DNA of 64,000 bases from Aliiglaciecola sp041538045 (GCF_041538045.1 NZ_JBGOSE010000001.1:248001-312000); one strand, 5' to 3'. Shown: positions 26,643 through 32,841, counted from the stretch's first letter. A program made the numbers and translations. Notes: generated by a model from the letters alone, not told the origin.

Positions 26643-27446
26643 ATGAAAAAGGCCCGAATCATTGATGAATTGTTAGCGAGTCAACTTTTTGGACAACATT
26701 TGTCTTTAGAACCTGTAAAGGGTGGGGCGGTGAACTTAAGCTATCGCCTCACTACTCAATCGGCGGTGTATTTTCTAAAGACCTTTGAACTAAATCATAT
26801 TACCCCCACAGACAGGCAAGCCTTGTTTATTCAACAACAGCAATTGAGTGAACTAGGAATAACTTCACAGCCGATTTACCTATCCAAAGCCCATGATTTT
26901 CAAGTTGAGTATTGGATTGAGCATGTTTCCTTATTAAACGTAAACAAACCAAAAAATGACAAAATTCAAATATTGGCAAAAGTACTAAGTGAAATCCATT
27001 CTCTACCAACGTTGGCTACCTCAATTGACTTACCCAAAGACTGGCTAATTTATTTGCATGCGGCCAGTGTTGATGATGAAGAGTATTGGCAGCAAAGGAT
27101 AAACGGATGTAAACCAAGTTGGATTGAAACGCACAAAACTGATCAAGTACTTTGCCACAACGATCTTGCCATGGAACATGTGGCTATTCATGAGCCCGCT
27201 TTCGTGTTTGATTGGGAGTACGCATCTTTAGGTAATCGCTATTTTGATTTAGCCTCATGTGCACTAATAAATGATATGGATCATCATGAGATGATAACCT
27301 TGCAGTATAGTTATGCTCAATTTTGTGAATTAAGCGAACACCTTGTATTCGAGCAGTTCCAAAAACAATTTCCTATTGTACAATTGACTTATGACTTGTG
27401 GAAAGAAGCGGCAAAAACCATTTTATTAGGCGATGGAAATAGTTAA
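26643..27446 (+). CDS. thiamine kinase-like phosphotransferase (APH/choline kinase fold)
   Basis: A 267-residue kinase of the aminoglycoside phosphotransferase fold, probably phosphorylating thiamine taken up by the operon. Motifs are KGGAVNLSYRL (nucleotide loop), YFLKTFE (Lys), the catalytic loop VLCHNDLAMEHVA (about 174) and FVFDWEYASLGNRYFDLA (the metal-binding Asp). In the catalytic loop the usual HxDxxxxN has His where Asn is expected (HNDLAMEH). The assignment as thiamine kinase is from operon context. It is 63 bp after pnuT and ends before the tRNA promoter. Confidence 0.8.
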   Translation: MKKARIIDELLASQLFGQHLSLEPVKGGAVNLSYRLTTQSAVYFLKTFELNHITPTDRQALFIQQQQLSELGITSQPIYLSKAHDFQVEYWIEHVSLLNVNKPKNDKIQILAKVLSEIHSLPTLATSIDLPKDWLIYLHAASVDDEEYWQQRINGCKPSWIETHKTDQVLCHNDLAMEHVAIHEPAFVFDWEYASLGNRYFDLASCALINDMDHHEMITLQYSYAQFCELSEHLVFEQFQKQFPIVQLTYDLWKEAAKTILLGDGNS

Positions 27447-27492
27447 GTTCAAGAAAAGTGAATAAATTTTACTAAATTGCTGTGCAAACTAC

Positions 27493-27520
27493 TTTACCTT
27501 TTATTATCCATGAGTATAAT
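27493..27520 (+). promoter_or_regulatory. promoter of the tRNA-Trp (holD-rimI) transcript
   Basis: TTTACC at 27493 and a perfect TATAAT at 27515, 16 bp apart, end 14 bp before the tRNA 5' end. Confidence 0.72.
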
Positions 27521-27534
27521 GCTGCTTCTTCTGC

Positions 27535-27611
27535 AGGGGTGTAGTTCCAATTGGTAGAACAGCGGTCTCCAAAACCGACGGTTGGGAGTTCGAATCTCTC
27601 CACCCCTGCCA
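27535..27611 (+). tRNA. tRNA-Trp (anticodon CCA)
   Basis: Acceptor arm AGGGGTG pairs with CACCCCT, followed by discriminator G and an encoded CCA. The anticodon loop CTCCAAA carries CCA at 27569-27571. The T arm is GGGAG TTCGAAT CTCTC (one mismatch-tolerant pair). It aligns with E. coli tRNA-Trp with one extra base in the D loop. The next gene begins 22 bp downstream, so the tRNA may be cut from a longer transcript. Confidence 0.97.
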
Positions 27612-27633
27612 ATTTTTCTGTTAGTCTTAAAGA

Positions 27634-28131
27634 ATGACCGAACTTACCTCGAAACCATTAAGCAAATATCAATCTGCCATGCTTACCCATATGGGAATTG
27701 TGCCGTGGCAATTAAAATCCAACGATCAAGATCCAGTTAATCTGGAAAGCAAGCGGCCTAATGAAAACGACGTATCTAGTGTTGAGCCTCAAATGCTTAG
27801 TCAAGAGCAAAAACAGGCTGGATTGCAAAGGCTAAGACAGAAAATTGAAACTACACGTAAATCTGTAAATCATGATGTGCTTTTGTGTTTGCCTGAGTGC
27901 AAAACAAGTCAGCTTTTGTCCGATATACTCGTGTTTGCAGATTTAAGCATGACAGACTGTATGTTTGAAGAAAGCGCAGATCCAAAAGATTATGCTGATT
28001 TCAAATTAGTCTGGCAGGTCGGTGAAAAAATCTCTATCAATGGTTTGGTGTTAACTGCTCCAGCCCCAGATCAAATTACGTCTAGCCAAGACAAAAAACA
28101 ATTGTGGCAAATTTTACATCAGTTGTTTTGA
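27634..28131 (+). CDS. holD: DNA polymerase III psi subunit-like protein
   Basis: Psi bridges the clamp-loader complex and chi. The 165-residue protein is weakly conserved, as the family always is. The N-terminal YQSAMLTHMGIVPWQLK matches the clamp-loader-binding start of E. coli HolD (QLQQLGITQWSLRRP). The C-terminal half has the alternating pattern of the psi fold (DVLLCLPECKTSQLLSDIL, DFKLVWQVGE). The call is supported by position: it lies 6 bp before rimI, the same order as in E. coli. An insert of about 40 polar residues at 35-75 makes it longer than E. coli HolD (137). Confidence 0.72.
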   Translation: MTELTSKPLSKYQSAMLTHMGIVPWQLKSNDQDPVNLESKRPNENDVSSVEPQMLSQEQKQAGLQRLRQKIETTRKSVNHDVLLCLPECKTSQLLSDILVFADLSMTDCMFEESADPKDYADFKLVWQVGEKISINGLVLTAPAPDQITSSQDKKQLWQILHQLF

Positions 28132-28137
28132 GTTGTT

Positions 28138-28587
28138 ATGGATAGGGCACTTCAAGAGATAAATAAAAGCAATTACTCAACTGCATTTTGTATACAGCAA
28201 TCTTGTCATCTTAATCCATGGTCAGAATCTGTTTTTATGGATAGCCTAAGTAAACCTTATTTTGCGTTTCAATTGATAATCGATAATCAAGTTGTTGGCT
28301 ATTACGTTGGGCTCACTGTGGCAGGTGAAGCAACTTTAATGGATCTTGGTGTAAGGGAAGAATGTCGAGGTAAAGGCTTCGGTCAGCAGTTGCTAGATCA
28401 TTTTATGCAGCAATGTGACCAATTTAATTGTGAAGAGGTTTGGCTGGAAGTGAGAGAATCGAATCAAGCAGCCGTAACACTTTATACAAAAAGTGCTTTC
28501 GAGTTTGTAAAAGTTCGAAAAGATTACTACCCAACTAAATCAGGCCGTGAAAACGGCCTGATTATGAAAGCAACTATAAAGCAATAA
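28138..28587 (+). CDS. rimI: ribosomal protein S18 alanine N-acetyltransferase
   Basis: GNAT enzyme that acetylates the N-terminal alanine of ribosomal protein S18. The 149 residues have the HLNPWSESVFMDSL entry segment typical of RimI, the acetyl-CoA loop VREECRGKGFGQQLLDH (about 79-95), EVWLEVRESNQAAVTLYTKSAF and VKVRKDYYP. It follows holD by 6 bp. Its stop codon abuts the stop of the convergent HTH gene with no spacer at all. Confidence 0.9.
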   Translation: MDRALQEINKSNYSTAFCIQQSCHLNPWSESVFMDSLSKPYFAFQLIIDNQVVGYYVGLTVAGEATLMDLGVREECRGKGFGQQLLDHFMQQCDQFNCEEVWLEVRESNQAAVTLYTKSAFEFVKVRKDYYPTKSGRENGLIMKATIKQ

Positions 28588-28845
28588 TTACCTTACAGCA
28601 GCACTCTCTAAATTCATTTGCTGGCTTGTATCAGAGCGTTCCATAGCCATTTGAACTATTGTAGAAGAGTTGAATTGACATCCAGTACACATGGCTATGA
28701 ATTGATTCATACTTGGACTGCCAATATTCTTTTCCCAGTTTTCATAAGTCTTTCTGGTTTTTACATTTGCAAGTTTAGCCATTTGAACTGTTGTTAAACC
28801 TGCCTCTAAACGCATTTTACGCAAATCACTACCCGTTATATACAT
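28588..28845 (-). CDS. small XRE-type helix-turn-helix protein (HTH2) of the peptide locus
   Basis: An 85-residue DNA-binding protein. The HTH is at about residues 5-60: LRKMRLEAGLTTVQMAKLANVKTRKTYENWEKNIGSPS, followed by a 25-residue polar tail. I start it at the ATG at 28845, because it is preceded by GTAGGAAC; the frame opens further up at 28968 without a ribosome site. Its upstream region carries a palindrome (28952-28969) that recurs upstream of the micropeptide genes, so this protein or HTH1 probably controls both. No ligand domain is seen. Confidence 0.78.
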   Translation of the reverse strand: MYITGSDLRKMRLEAGLTTVQMAKLANVKTRKTYENWEKNIGSPSMNQFIAMCTGCQFNSSTIVQMAMERSDTSQQMNLESAAVR

Positions 28846-28951
28846 AAGGTTCCTACTCCATTTATTGTTATATATGTAGCAAACAATATTTGAATTGGCG
28901 TTAAAATATTTATTGTCTGCTTTAATTTTAAACATATTGTATGCAAGGTTT

Positions 28952-28977
28952 TGTGGATTGAATTCCACATTGTGTAA
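28952..28977 (-). promoter_or_regulatory. palindromic operator candidate upstream of HTH2 (copy 1)
   Basis: TGTGGATTGAATTCCACA (plus strand, 28952-28969) followed by TTGTGTAA. Read on the minus strand it is TTACAC, two bases, then the palindrome. It matches copy 2 at 29870-29895 in 22 of 26 positions. Confidence 0.68.
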
Positions 28978-29286
28978 AAAATCATCCTTAATTTATAACT
29001 GTTTGTTTTTTATAGGTAAATAAATTACCGATTAAGATGATTTTATCCAAAAAAATGGATTTAAAGGGGGAAGAAGGTGCTTTTGTTATGTCTATAGCAC
29101 CTTTCTGAAACGAATTTAGCCTCAAAGTAACGGAGTATTACTTTGTTGGAATGATCGCGCTATTAAGTTACTTATTTATACTTTAATACTTAAGGTGAGT
29201 AATATTGGATTACCATTCACTTAAAGTATCCCTAAATAAGTAGTCTTAAGTTTGTACTAATTTTTTTAAAAAATCAGATCACGCCT
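28978..29286. other. structured intergenic region between micropeptide genes and HTH2
   Basis: No gene. Three nested or adjacent inverted repeats are seen. AAATCATCCTTAAT (about 28979) pairs with ATTAAGATGATTT (29031) and encloses GGTAA-N5-TTACC (29015-29029). A separate AAGGTGC (29074) / GCACCTT (29097) hairpin on the minus strand could terminate the peptide transcript. Confidence 0.5.
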
Positions 29287-29439
29287 TTAAAAGCTCCAAA
29301 AAATGCTATACCAGCTACTAGTTTCTTCAGTACCAATGGGTGGCTTTTGTTTAGAGCCTGCATGTGCTTGAGTGGCAGCAACAGAAGTAGTCAGGGCTAG
29401 TGTCAACATAGCGGCTTTGATAAGAGTGTTGTGTTTCAT
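29287..29439 (-). CDS. secreted micropeptide 1 (50 residues)
   Basis: Too short for ordinary gene calling but well supported. It has a perfect ribosome site (AAGGAA, 5 bp from ATG), a signal peptide MKHNTLIKAAMLTLALTTSV followed by AATQAHA with a clean cleavage site, and a predicted mature part of 23 residues beginning GSKQKPPIGTEETSS and ending WYSIFWSF. It is nearly identical to micropeptide 2 up to the last residues. I know no family for it. The aromatic, amphipathic C-terminus would suit a membrane-active or signalling peptide. Confidence 0.75.
   Translation of the reverse strand: MKHNTLIKAAMLTLALTTSVAATQAHAGSKQKPPIGTEETSSWYSIFWSF
29308..29439 (-). repeat. 132-bp direct repeat, copy A (micropeptide 1)
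   Basis: It matches 29507-29638 in 129 of 132 positions by my count. The copy covers the ATG through codon 44. The two genes differ only in their last 6-8 codons. Confidence 0.9.
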
Positions 29440-29479
29440 AATATTTCCTTACTTTTATTAATGGGTTAGTGGTGTTTAC

Positions 29480-29638
29480 TTAGCTGAAAAAATCAAGAAT
29501 GTTGCCATACCAGCTGCTAGTTTCTTCAGTACCAATGGGTGGCTTTTGTTTAGAGCCTGCATGTGCTTGAGTGGCAGCAACAGAAGTAGTCAGGGCTAGT
29601 GTCAACATAGCGGCTTTGATAAGAGTTTTGTTTTTCAT
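29480..29638 (-). CDS. secreted micropeptide 2 (52 residues)
   Basis: Tandem paralogue of micropeptide 1. The ribosome site is AAGGAAAG, 4 bp from ATG. The signal peptide is the same except for the first residues (MKNKTLIKAAMLTLALTTSV), with the same AHA cleavage site. The mature start is the same GSKQKPPIGTEETSS, then a different tail, WYGNILDFFS. Conservation of the leader with variation at the extreme C-terminus suggests recent duplication, with the tail as the specificity-determining part. The function is unknown. Confidence 0.75.
   Translation of the reverse strand: MKNKTLIKAAMLTLALTTSVAATQAHAGSKQKPPIGTEETSSWYGNILDFFS
29507..29638 (-). repeat. 132-bp direct repeat, copy B (micropeptide 2)
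   Basis: Partner of the repeat at 29308-29439, with three mismatches. Spacer sequences between the genes also look related (TAATGGGTTAGTGG versus TAATGAGTTAATGG), pointing to duplication of a whole gene unit. Confidence 0.9.
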
Positions 29639-29647
29639 GGTCTTTCC

Positions 29648-29839
29648 TTAAATAAAGTAATGAGTTAATGGAGTTTTAATAGTTGAAATATTGGGGGCAT
29701 TGCCGTAACAAACCCTTGGTTTATCTGTTTCGGCAAAAAGTGATTTTAGTTTAAGACTTGCGCGTGCACGACTAACCACATGGGTGGTGGATAGGACTAA
29801 CGCAAACTGAATATGTTTGATTACGCTTTCGTGCTTCAT
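29648..29839 (-). CDS. secreted micropeptide 3, diverged paralogue (63 residues)
   Basis: First of the three tandem small genes. It shares with the other two the ribosome site (TAAGGAA, 4 bp from ATG), the MKH start and IK at positions 7-8, a hydrophobic stretch (FALVLSTTHVV) and an A-x-A-like site (SRARA). The mature part is different (SLKLKSLFAETDKPRVCYG..., one Cys). Its stop codon overlaps the ribosome site of micropeptide 2, so the genes are co-translated. It could be an older, diverged member or a decaying one. The signal peptide is weaker than in the other two. Confidence 0.6.
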   Translation of the reverse strand: MKHESVIKHIQFALVLSTTHVVSRARASLKLKSLFAETDKPRVCYGNAPNISTIKTPLTHYFI

Positions 29840-29869
29840 TGTATTCCTTACATATTGTTCAAACTCAAA

Positions 29870-29895
29870 TGTGGATTTAAATCCACACAGTGTAA
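29870..29895 (-). promoter_or_regulatory. palindromic operator candidate upstream of the micropeptide genes (copy 2)
   Basis: Perfect 18-bp palindrome TGTGGATTTAAATCCACA at 29870-29887, followed by CAGTGTAA. It lies 30 bp before the first micropeptide start and just after the membrane-protein gene. It repeats the site upstream of HTH2. Confidence 0.72.
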
Positions 29896-29930
29896 CAGTA
29901 TGCGTTTTTTTTAAACAATTTTGCAGTAAT

Positions 29931-30650
29931 TTATGCGCGAAGTAGTTTGGGAATGAGTAATTTATAGCTTTCGTAGAAAACTATCCAGATCAGGTAGGTA
30001 TAGCAAAGTTGAGCTAGGTATGGATATGAAGTCCAAATCAACATTACTTTTGTATAGCCAAATACAGTTCGAATAATGTATTCAATAATCATAAACATTT
30101 GCAGTGCGGCGAATAGTGCATTGAGTTTGTACATTTGCCAATCGAGGTTTACGGATTCGACTTGTTGCTTTGGCAATAAATCAGACATGTAAGCAACACG
30201 CATGAAAAAAAGATGGCGAGCAAACAAATAAGATGACTGTAAAGTAATATACCAGTAAATTTCAGGGGCGATTATTTGATAAAATATCCAATAAAATTCA
30301 GCAAATATTGAAATAATTAGACTTAGCAACAGGAGTCTACTAGCTTTGTCGTATTTGATCTTGCAGTAAACAGCGATGCTTAGGAGATAAAAAGATGCTT
30401 TGATTAAATCAGTAAATTCTAGTTCGCTGATAGACCAGGCCGTTTCTTCAACTAATCGCTGAAGCACCAAAATTAAAACAACCCCTAAGATATTGATATT
30501 TTTCCGGCATACGATTGCAGTAAACACTAGGATACAGATAAATAATCTATCGAATAAAAGGGGGGTGCCAAAAGTATACATACCCGCAAAGATAAAAAGC
30601 CCTCCTAAGAGGGCTGTAATCAATTTGGGTAAATAGTGAGAAAGTAGCAT
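29931..30650 (-). CDS. polytopic membrane protein coupled to XRE regulator
   Basis: A 239-residue protein that I do not recognise. About seven hydrophobic helices are visible: near 8-28, 33-52, 54-68, 87-97, 105-127, 180-198 and 207-225. Loops are short and there is no catalytic motif. Its start overlaps the stop of the upstream HTH gene (TGATG), so the two are translated together. It precedes the micropeptide genes on the same strand by 91 bp. A sensor, transporter or immunity role for the peptides is possible. None of these can be shown from sequence. Confidence 0.72.
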   Translation of the reverse strand: MLLSHYLPKLITALLGGLFIFAGMYTFGTPLLFDRLFICILVFTAIVCRKNINILGVVLILVLQRLVEETAWSISELEFTDLIKASFYLLSIAVYCKIKYDKASRLLLLSLIISIFAEFYWIFYQIIAPEIYWYITLQSSYLFARHLFFMRVAYMSDLLPKQQVESVNLDWQMYKLNALFAALQMFMIIEYIIRTVFGYTKVMLIWTSYPYLAQLCYTYLIWIVFYESYKLLIPKLLRA

Positions 30651-30928
30651 CAGCTTTGTGAAAAGCCGAAATAATCCATCACGGTTGAGAAAAATGACTC
30701 TCTCGTTTGTTCAGAGGCCCTTTGACGACAAACAGACCACCATTTACTGATAACCTCTACACCAATACTATTCATGGTTTCAGGTTTGTCATTTTCTATG
30801 GCTGATACAGTTTCTCTGCTGATCCCAACTCTCAGACCAAGTTCTTCCTGAGTATAACCAGCTTCTTTTCTCAAAGAACGCAACTGCTCGCCGCTAAACC
30901 TCTTTCTTCGTGACATCGACATTTCCAA
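30650..30928 (-). CDS. XRE-family helix-turn-helix regulator (HTH1) of the peptide locus
   Basis: A 92-residue DNA-binding protein with the HTH at about 12-65: LRSLRKEAGYTQEELGLRVGISRETVSAIENDKP, the classic Cro/C1 pattern. The tail has KWWSVCRQR. The start is either 30928 or the Met at 30916 (MSRRKRF). Its 5' region has two inverted repeats, GGTAA-N5-TTACC (30943-30957) and AGCTTA-N5-TAAGCT (30958-30974), likely sites for autoregulation. Coupled to the membrane-protein gene. Confidence 0.85.
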   Translation of the reverse strand: MEMSMSRRKRFSGEQLRSLRKEAGYTQEELGLRVGISRETVSAIENDKPETMNSIGVEVISKWWSVCRQRASEQTRESFFSTVMDYFGFSQS

Positions 30929-30942
30929 TATAAATAAGAATC

Positions 30943-30974
30943 GGTAAAAAACTTACCAGCTTAAAATATAAGCT
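30943..30974 (-). promoter_or_regulatory. tandem inverted repeats upstream of HTH1
   Basis: GGTAAAAAACTTACC at 30943-30957, directly followed by AGCTTAAAATATAAGCT at 30958-30974, 14 bp upstream of the HTH1 start. The first motif recurs as GGTAAATAAATTACC at 29015-29029. Confidence 0.55.
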
Positions 30975-31148
30975 AAAAAAACCTAACAGTAAATCTAAAA
31001 TTTCATTTTTTTACTTTATTTTTGTAAAATTTAGACTAATTAGTCAAAATAATTGAAAGTGCTCATAAGCTGCGGGACTTTTTCGCCTATCTCATATACA
31101 ACTCGCGCCCAAAATTCTTTGTAATTATTTAGCTAGATTGAAGGGCCC

Positions 31149-31220
31149 ATGTCATATCAGCAAGAAGTCGATAAACGTCGCACCTTTGCTATCATCTCGC
31201 ACCCCGACTTGAACCGGTAA
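31149..31220 (+). pseudogene. prfC: 5' stub of the original prfC gene, cut by element insertion
   Basis: An ATG with ribosome site GAAGGG opens 23 codons, MSYQQEVDKRRTFAIISHPD, then LNR and a stop. The KRRTFAIISHPD part is the N-terminus of release factor 3. The same residues occur in the intact prfC at 33940 with a different start (MANADFLNEINKRRTF). This is the host's original 5' end, separated from the rest of the gene by the 2.8-kb element. Confidence 0.9.
31188..31207 (+). repeat. attL-side copy of the prfC integration site
   Basis: GCTATCATCTCGCACCCCGA. It repeats at 33988-34007 with one mismatch (TCT for TCG) and marks the left boundary of the integrated relic. Confidence 0.85.
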
Positions 31221-31427
31221 GACAACGTAAGCCACCTAAAGACATAAATATTAATAAAAACAAAATGTTATTAAGCACTTTGAGTTGTCATATTGACCAT
31301 CAAAGCCTACTTTTGCCACCCTGAATCACTGGAAATGGGTACAAATTTGGGTATAAATTCTTGTGTGCAAAGGGCTTAAATAAATTTTGTACCTTTTCTT
31401 GGTTTTCAATAACTTAGAGGAAAAGGT

Positions 31428-31610
31428 ATGGCACTCACTGAATCTTGGTTAAAAGCGCAGTACGGTAAAACAAAAACCAAAGAACTTGTTAAAGCTGATC
31501 GTGATGGACTATGCGCTCGCGTATCTCCAAAGGGTAAGGTGACATATTCGTTGCGGTATTACTACAACGGTAGCCGGAAACGGGAAGTTCATATATTCTG
31601 GAACCATTAA
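31428..31610 (+). pseudogene. int: SXT-type tyrosine integrase, truncated after about 50 codons
   Basis: The ATG has a strong ribosome site (AGAGGAAAAGG). The frame MALTESWLKAQYGKTKTKEL through ARVSPKGKVTYSLRYYYNG is the arm-type DNA-binding N-terminus (DUF4102-like) of SXT/R391 integrases. Similarity ends near NGSRKRE. The last codons (VHIFWNH) come from unrelated sequence, and the catalytic domain with Arg-His-Arg-Tyr is absent. Deletion joined this point to the hairpin-rich region at about 31615. Confidence 0.88.
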
Positions 31611-31823
31611 CACGAGGAGCCCTTGCCCTTTGGGGCAGGGGCAACGCTTGCGCGCTTTTGGGGCTTAAGAGACCTGTCGGCCTATACCGCTCATGCTTCG
31701 CTGTACTGTCTCCGCTGTCGTCAGGCTTCCGCCCCAAAAGTTTGAATAAGGCTGGTTTTCGGTACTTTCAGTACCTAAAAACGCTTTTTATTAAACCTGT
31801 TGGTTTGTTTTTTGTTATTTATG
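31611..31823. other. hairpin-rich junction inside the relic
   Basis: No gene. Three strong inverted repeats are seen: GCCCTTGCCC / GGGCAGGGGC (about 31619-31642), CTTTTGGGGC (31655) / GCCCCAAAAG (31731), and GGTACT / AGTACC (31761-31775, with flanking T and A runs that make it terminator-like). This DNA abuts the integrase break, so it may be the end of a second element or the scar of the deletion. Confidence 0.5.
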
Positions 31824-31912
31824 CGGCGATTAACGCCGGATAAAATAACATTGGTAAACTTATTTGAATTATGTTAGTTTATGTCTATTGATATTTACGG
31901 CGATTAGCGCCG
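31824..31912 (+). promoter_or_regulatory. paired operator candidates of the AbiE operon
   Basis: CGGCGATTAACGCCG at 31824-31838 and CGGCGATTAGCGCCG at 31898-31912, 74 bp apart, precede the antitoxin start at 31983. AbiEi antitoxins are known to repress their own operon through two inverted repeats, which fits this layout. Confidence 0.68.
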
Positions 31913-31982
31913 CGAATAGTATAAGTTATAAACTGTTTTGATGTTTTAGTGGGCTTGATAGCCAAAAACCATAGAAAGGTCA

Positions 31983-32816
31983 GTGCGCTTAGTGAATAGC
32001 ACAACTTTACAGGACGATGGCGTAAAAGGCGCATATAAGCAGTCGCTTAAAGCGCTTTTACCTTATGGTATGTTGGCCACTAAAAAGTGGCTGGCCAAGC
32101 AGGGCTTAAGCGCCCATGCCATAGATAATGCCGTAAAAACAGAAACCTTGTTGTTACTCGCAGCAGGTGTATATAGCCAGTACTCCCGTTCTGTGAGCTG
32201 GGAAGGCGTAGTTGCCTCTATGCAGCGTATGGAGCAAGACGAGGGGGAGGGTATGACGCCCGTAGTGGTTGGTGGGTTATCAGCGCTTTCTTTGTCTGGA
32301 TTGTCGCAGTATTTGTCATTGGGCAATAAAACGCATATTCATCTCTATGCGGCAGGTAAATTGCCGACATGGATGGCGCGTTTGTCATTACCTTTTGAGT
32401 TTGAAGGGCACAGTACAAGCAGGTTATGGCCTGAAAGCCTGTTATCAGACAAAGCTTTTATCAAAGAGCATGAGTGGGAGGCTGAATTACCGCCTGTATA
32501 TTTCTCATGCCCTGAGAAGGCGATATTAGAATTATTGATGGATTTGCCAGAGACTGTGACCTTTGAGCATTCTGACGAGCTTATGCAGGGGCTTGTGAAC
32601 CTATCGCCTAGAAAGCTCGATACGCTTTTAAAAGCTTGTAAGAGCGTAAAGGCCAAGCGCTTGTTTTTCTGGTTGGCTAAACGCCAATCCTATCCTTGGT
32701 TTAGCAAGCTAAACGTCAAGGACTATGACTTAGGCTCTGGTAAGCGTGTGGTAGCCAAAAGCGGAAAACTGGATACAGATTTTTTAATCACTGTGCCGTC
32801 ACATTTGGTAATGTAA
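31983..32816 (+). CDS. AbiEi-type antitoxin / transcriptional repressor (MosA-like)
   Basis: A 277-residue antitoxin of the type IV AbiE system. The N-terminal half should hold the winged-helix DNA-binding domain (YGMLATKKWLAKQGLSAHAID, then LAAGVYSQYSRSVSW). The C-terminal half is the effector part (PVVVGGLSALSLSGLSQYLSL; YFSCPEKAILELLMDLPE). It is 25 bp upstream of the toxin gene. Starts are GTG either way: 31983 is close to AAGG, and 31992 has a 12-bp spacing. In SXT the corresponding gene of the MosAT module protects from MosT. Base composition is richer in G+C than the flanks, consistent with transfer. Confidence 0.82.
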   Translation: MRLVNSTTLQDDGVKGAYKQSLKALLPYGMLATKKWLAKQGLSAHAIDNAVKTETLLLLAAGVYSQYSRSVSWEGVVASMQRMEQDEGEGMTPVVVGGLSALSLSGLSQYLSLGNKTHIHLYAAGKLPTWMARLSLPFEFEGHSTSRLWPESLLSDKAFIKEHEWEAELPPVYFSCPEKAILELLMDLPETVTFEHSDELMQGLVNLSPRKLDTLLKACKSVKAKRLFFWLAKRQSYPWFSKLNVKDYDLGSGKRVVAKSGKLDTDFLITVPSHLVM

Positions 32817-32841
32817 AGCGAAAGCTAGCCCTGATTAGAAA

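Noticed and set aside
28588..31148. Classifying the micropeptide locus as a toxin-antitoxin or a lanthipeptide-type RiPP system
   Set aside because: No modification enzyme, ABC exporter or protease is present, and the leaders look like Sec signal peptides. There is no evidence that the membrane protein neutralises the peptides.
31489..31843. Short frames on both strands over the hairpin-rich junction
   Set aside because: They follow palindromic DNA, lack ribosome sites and match no family.
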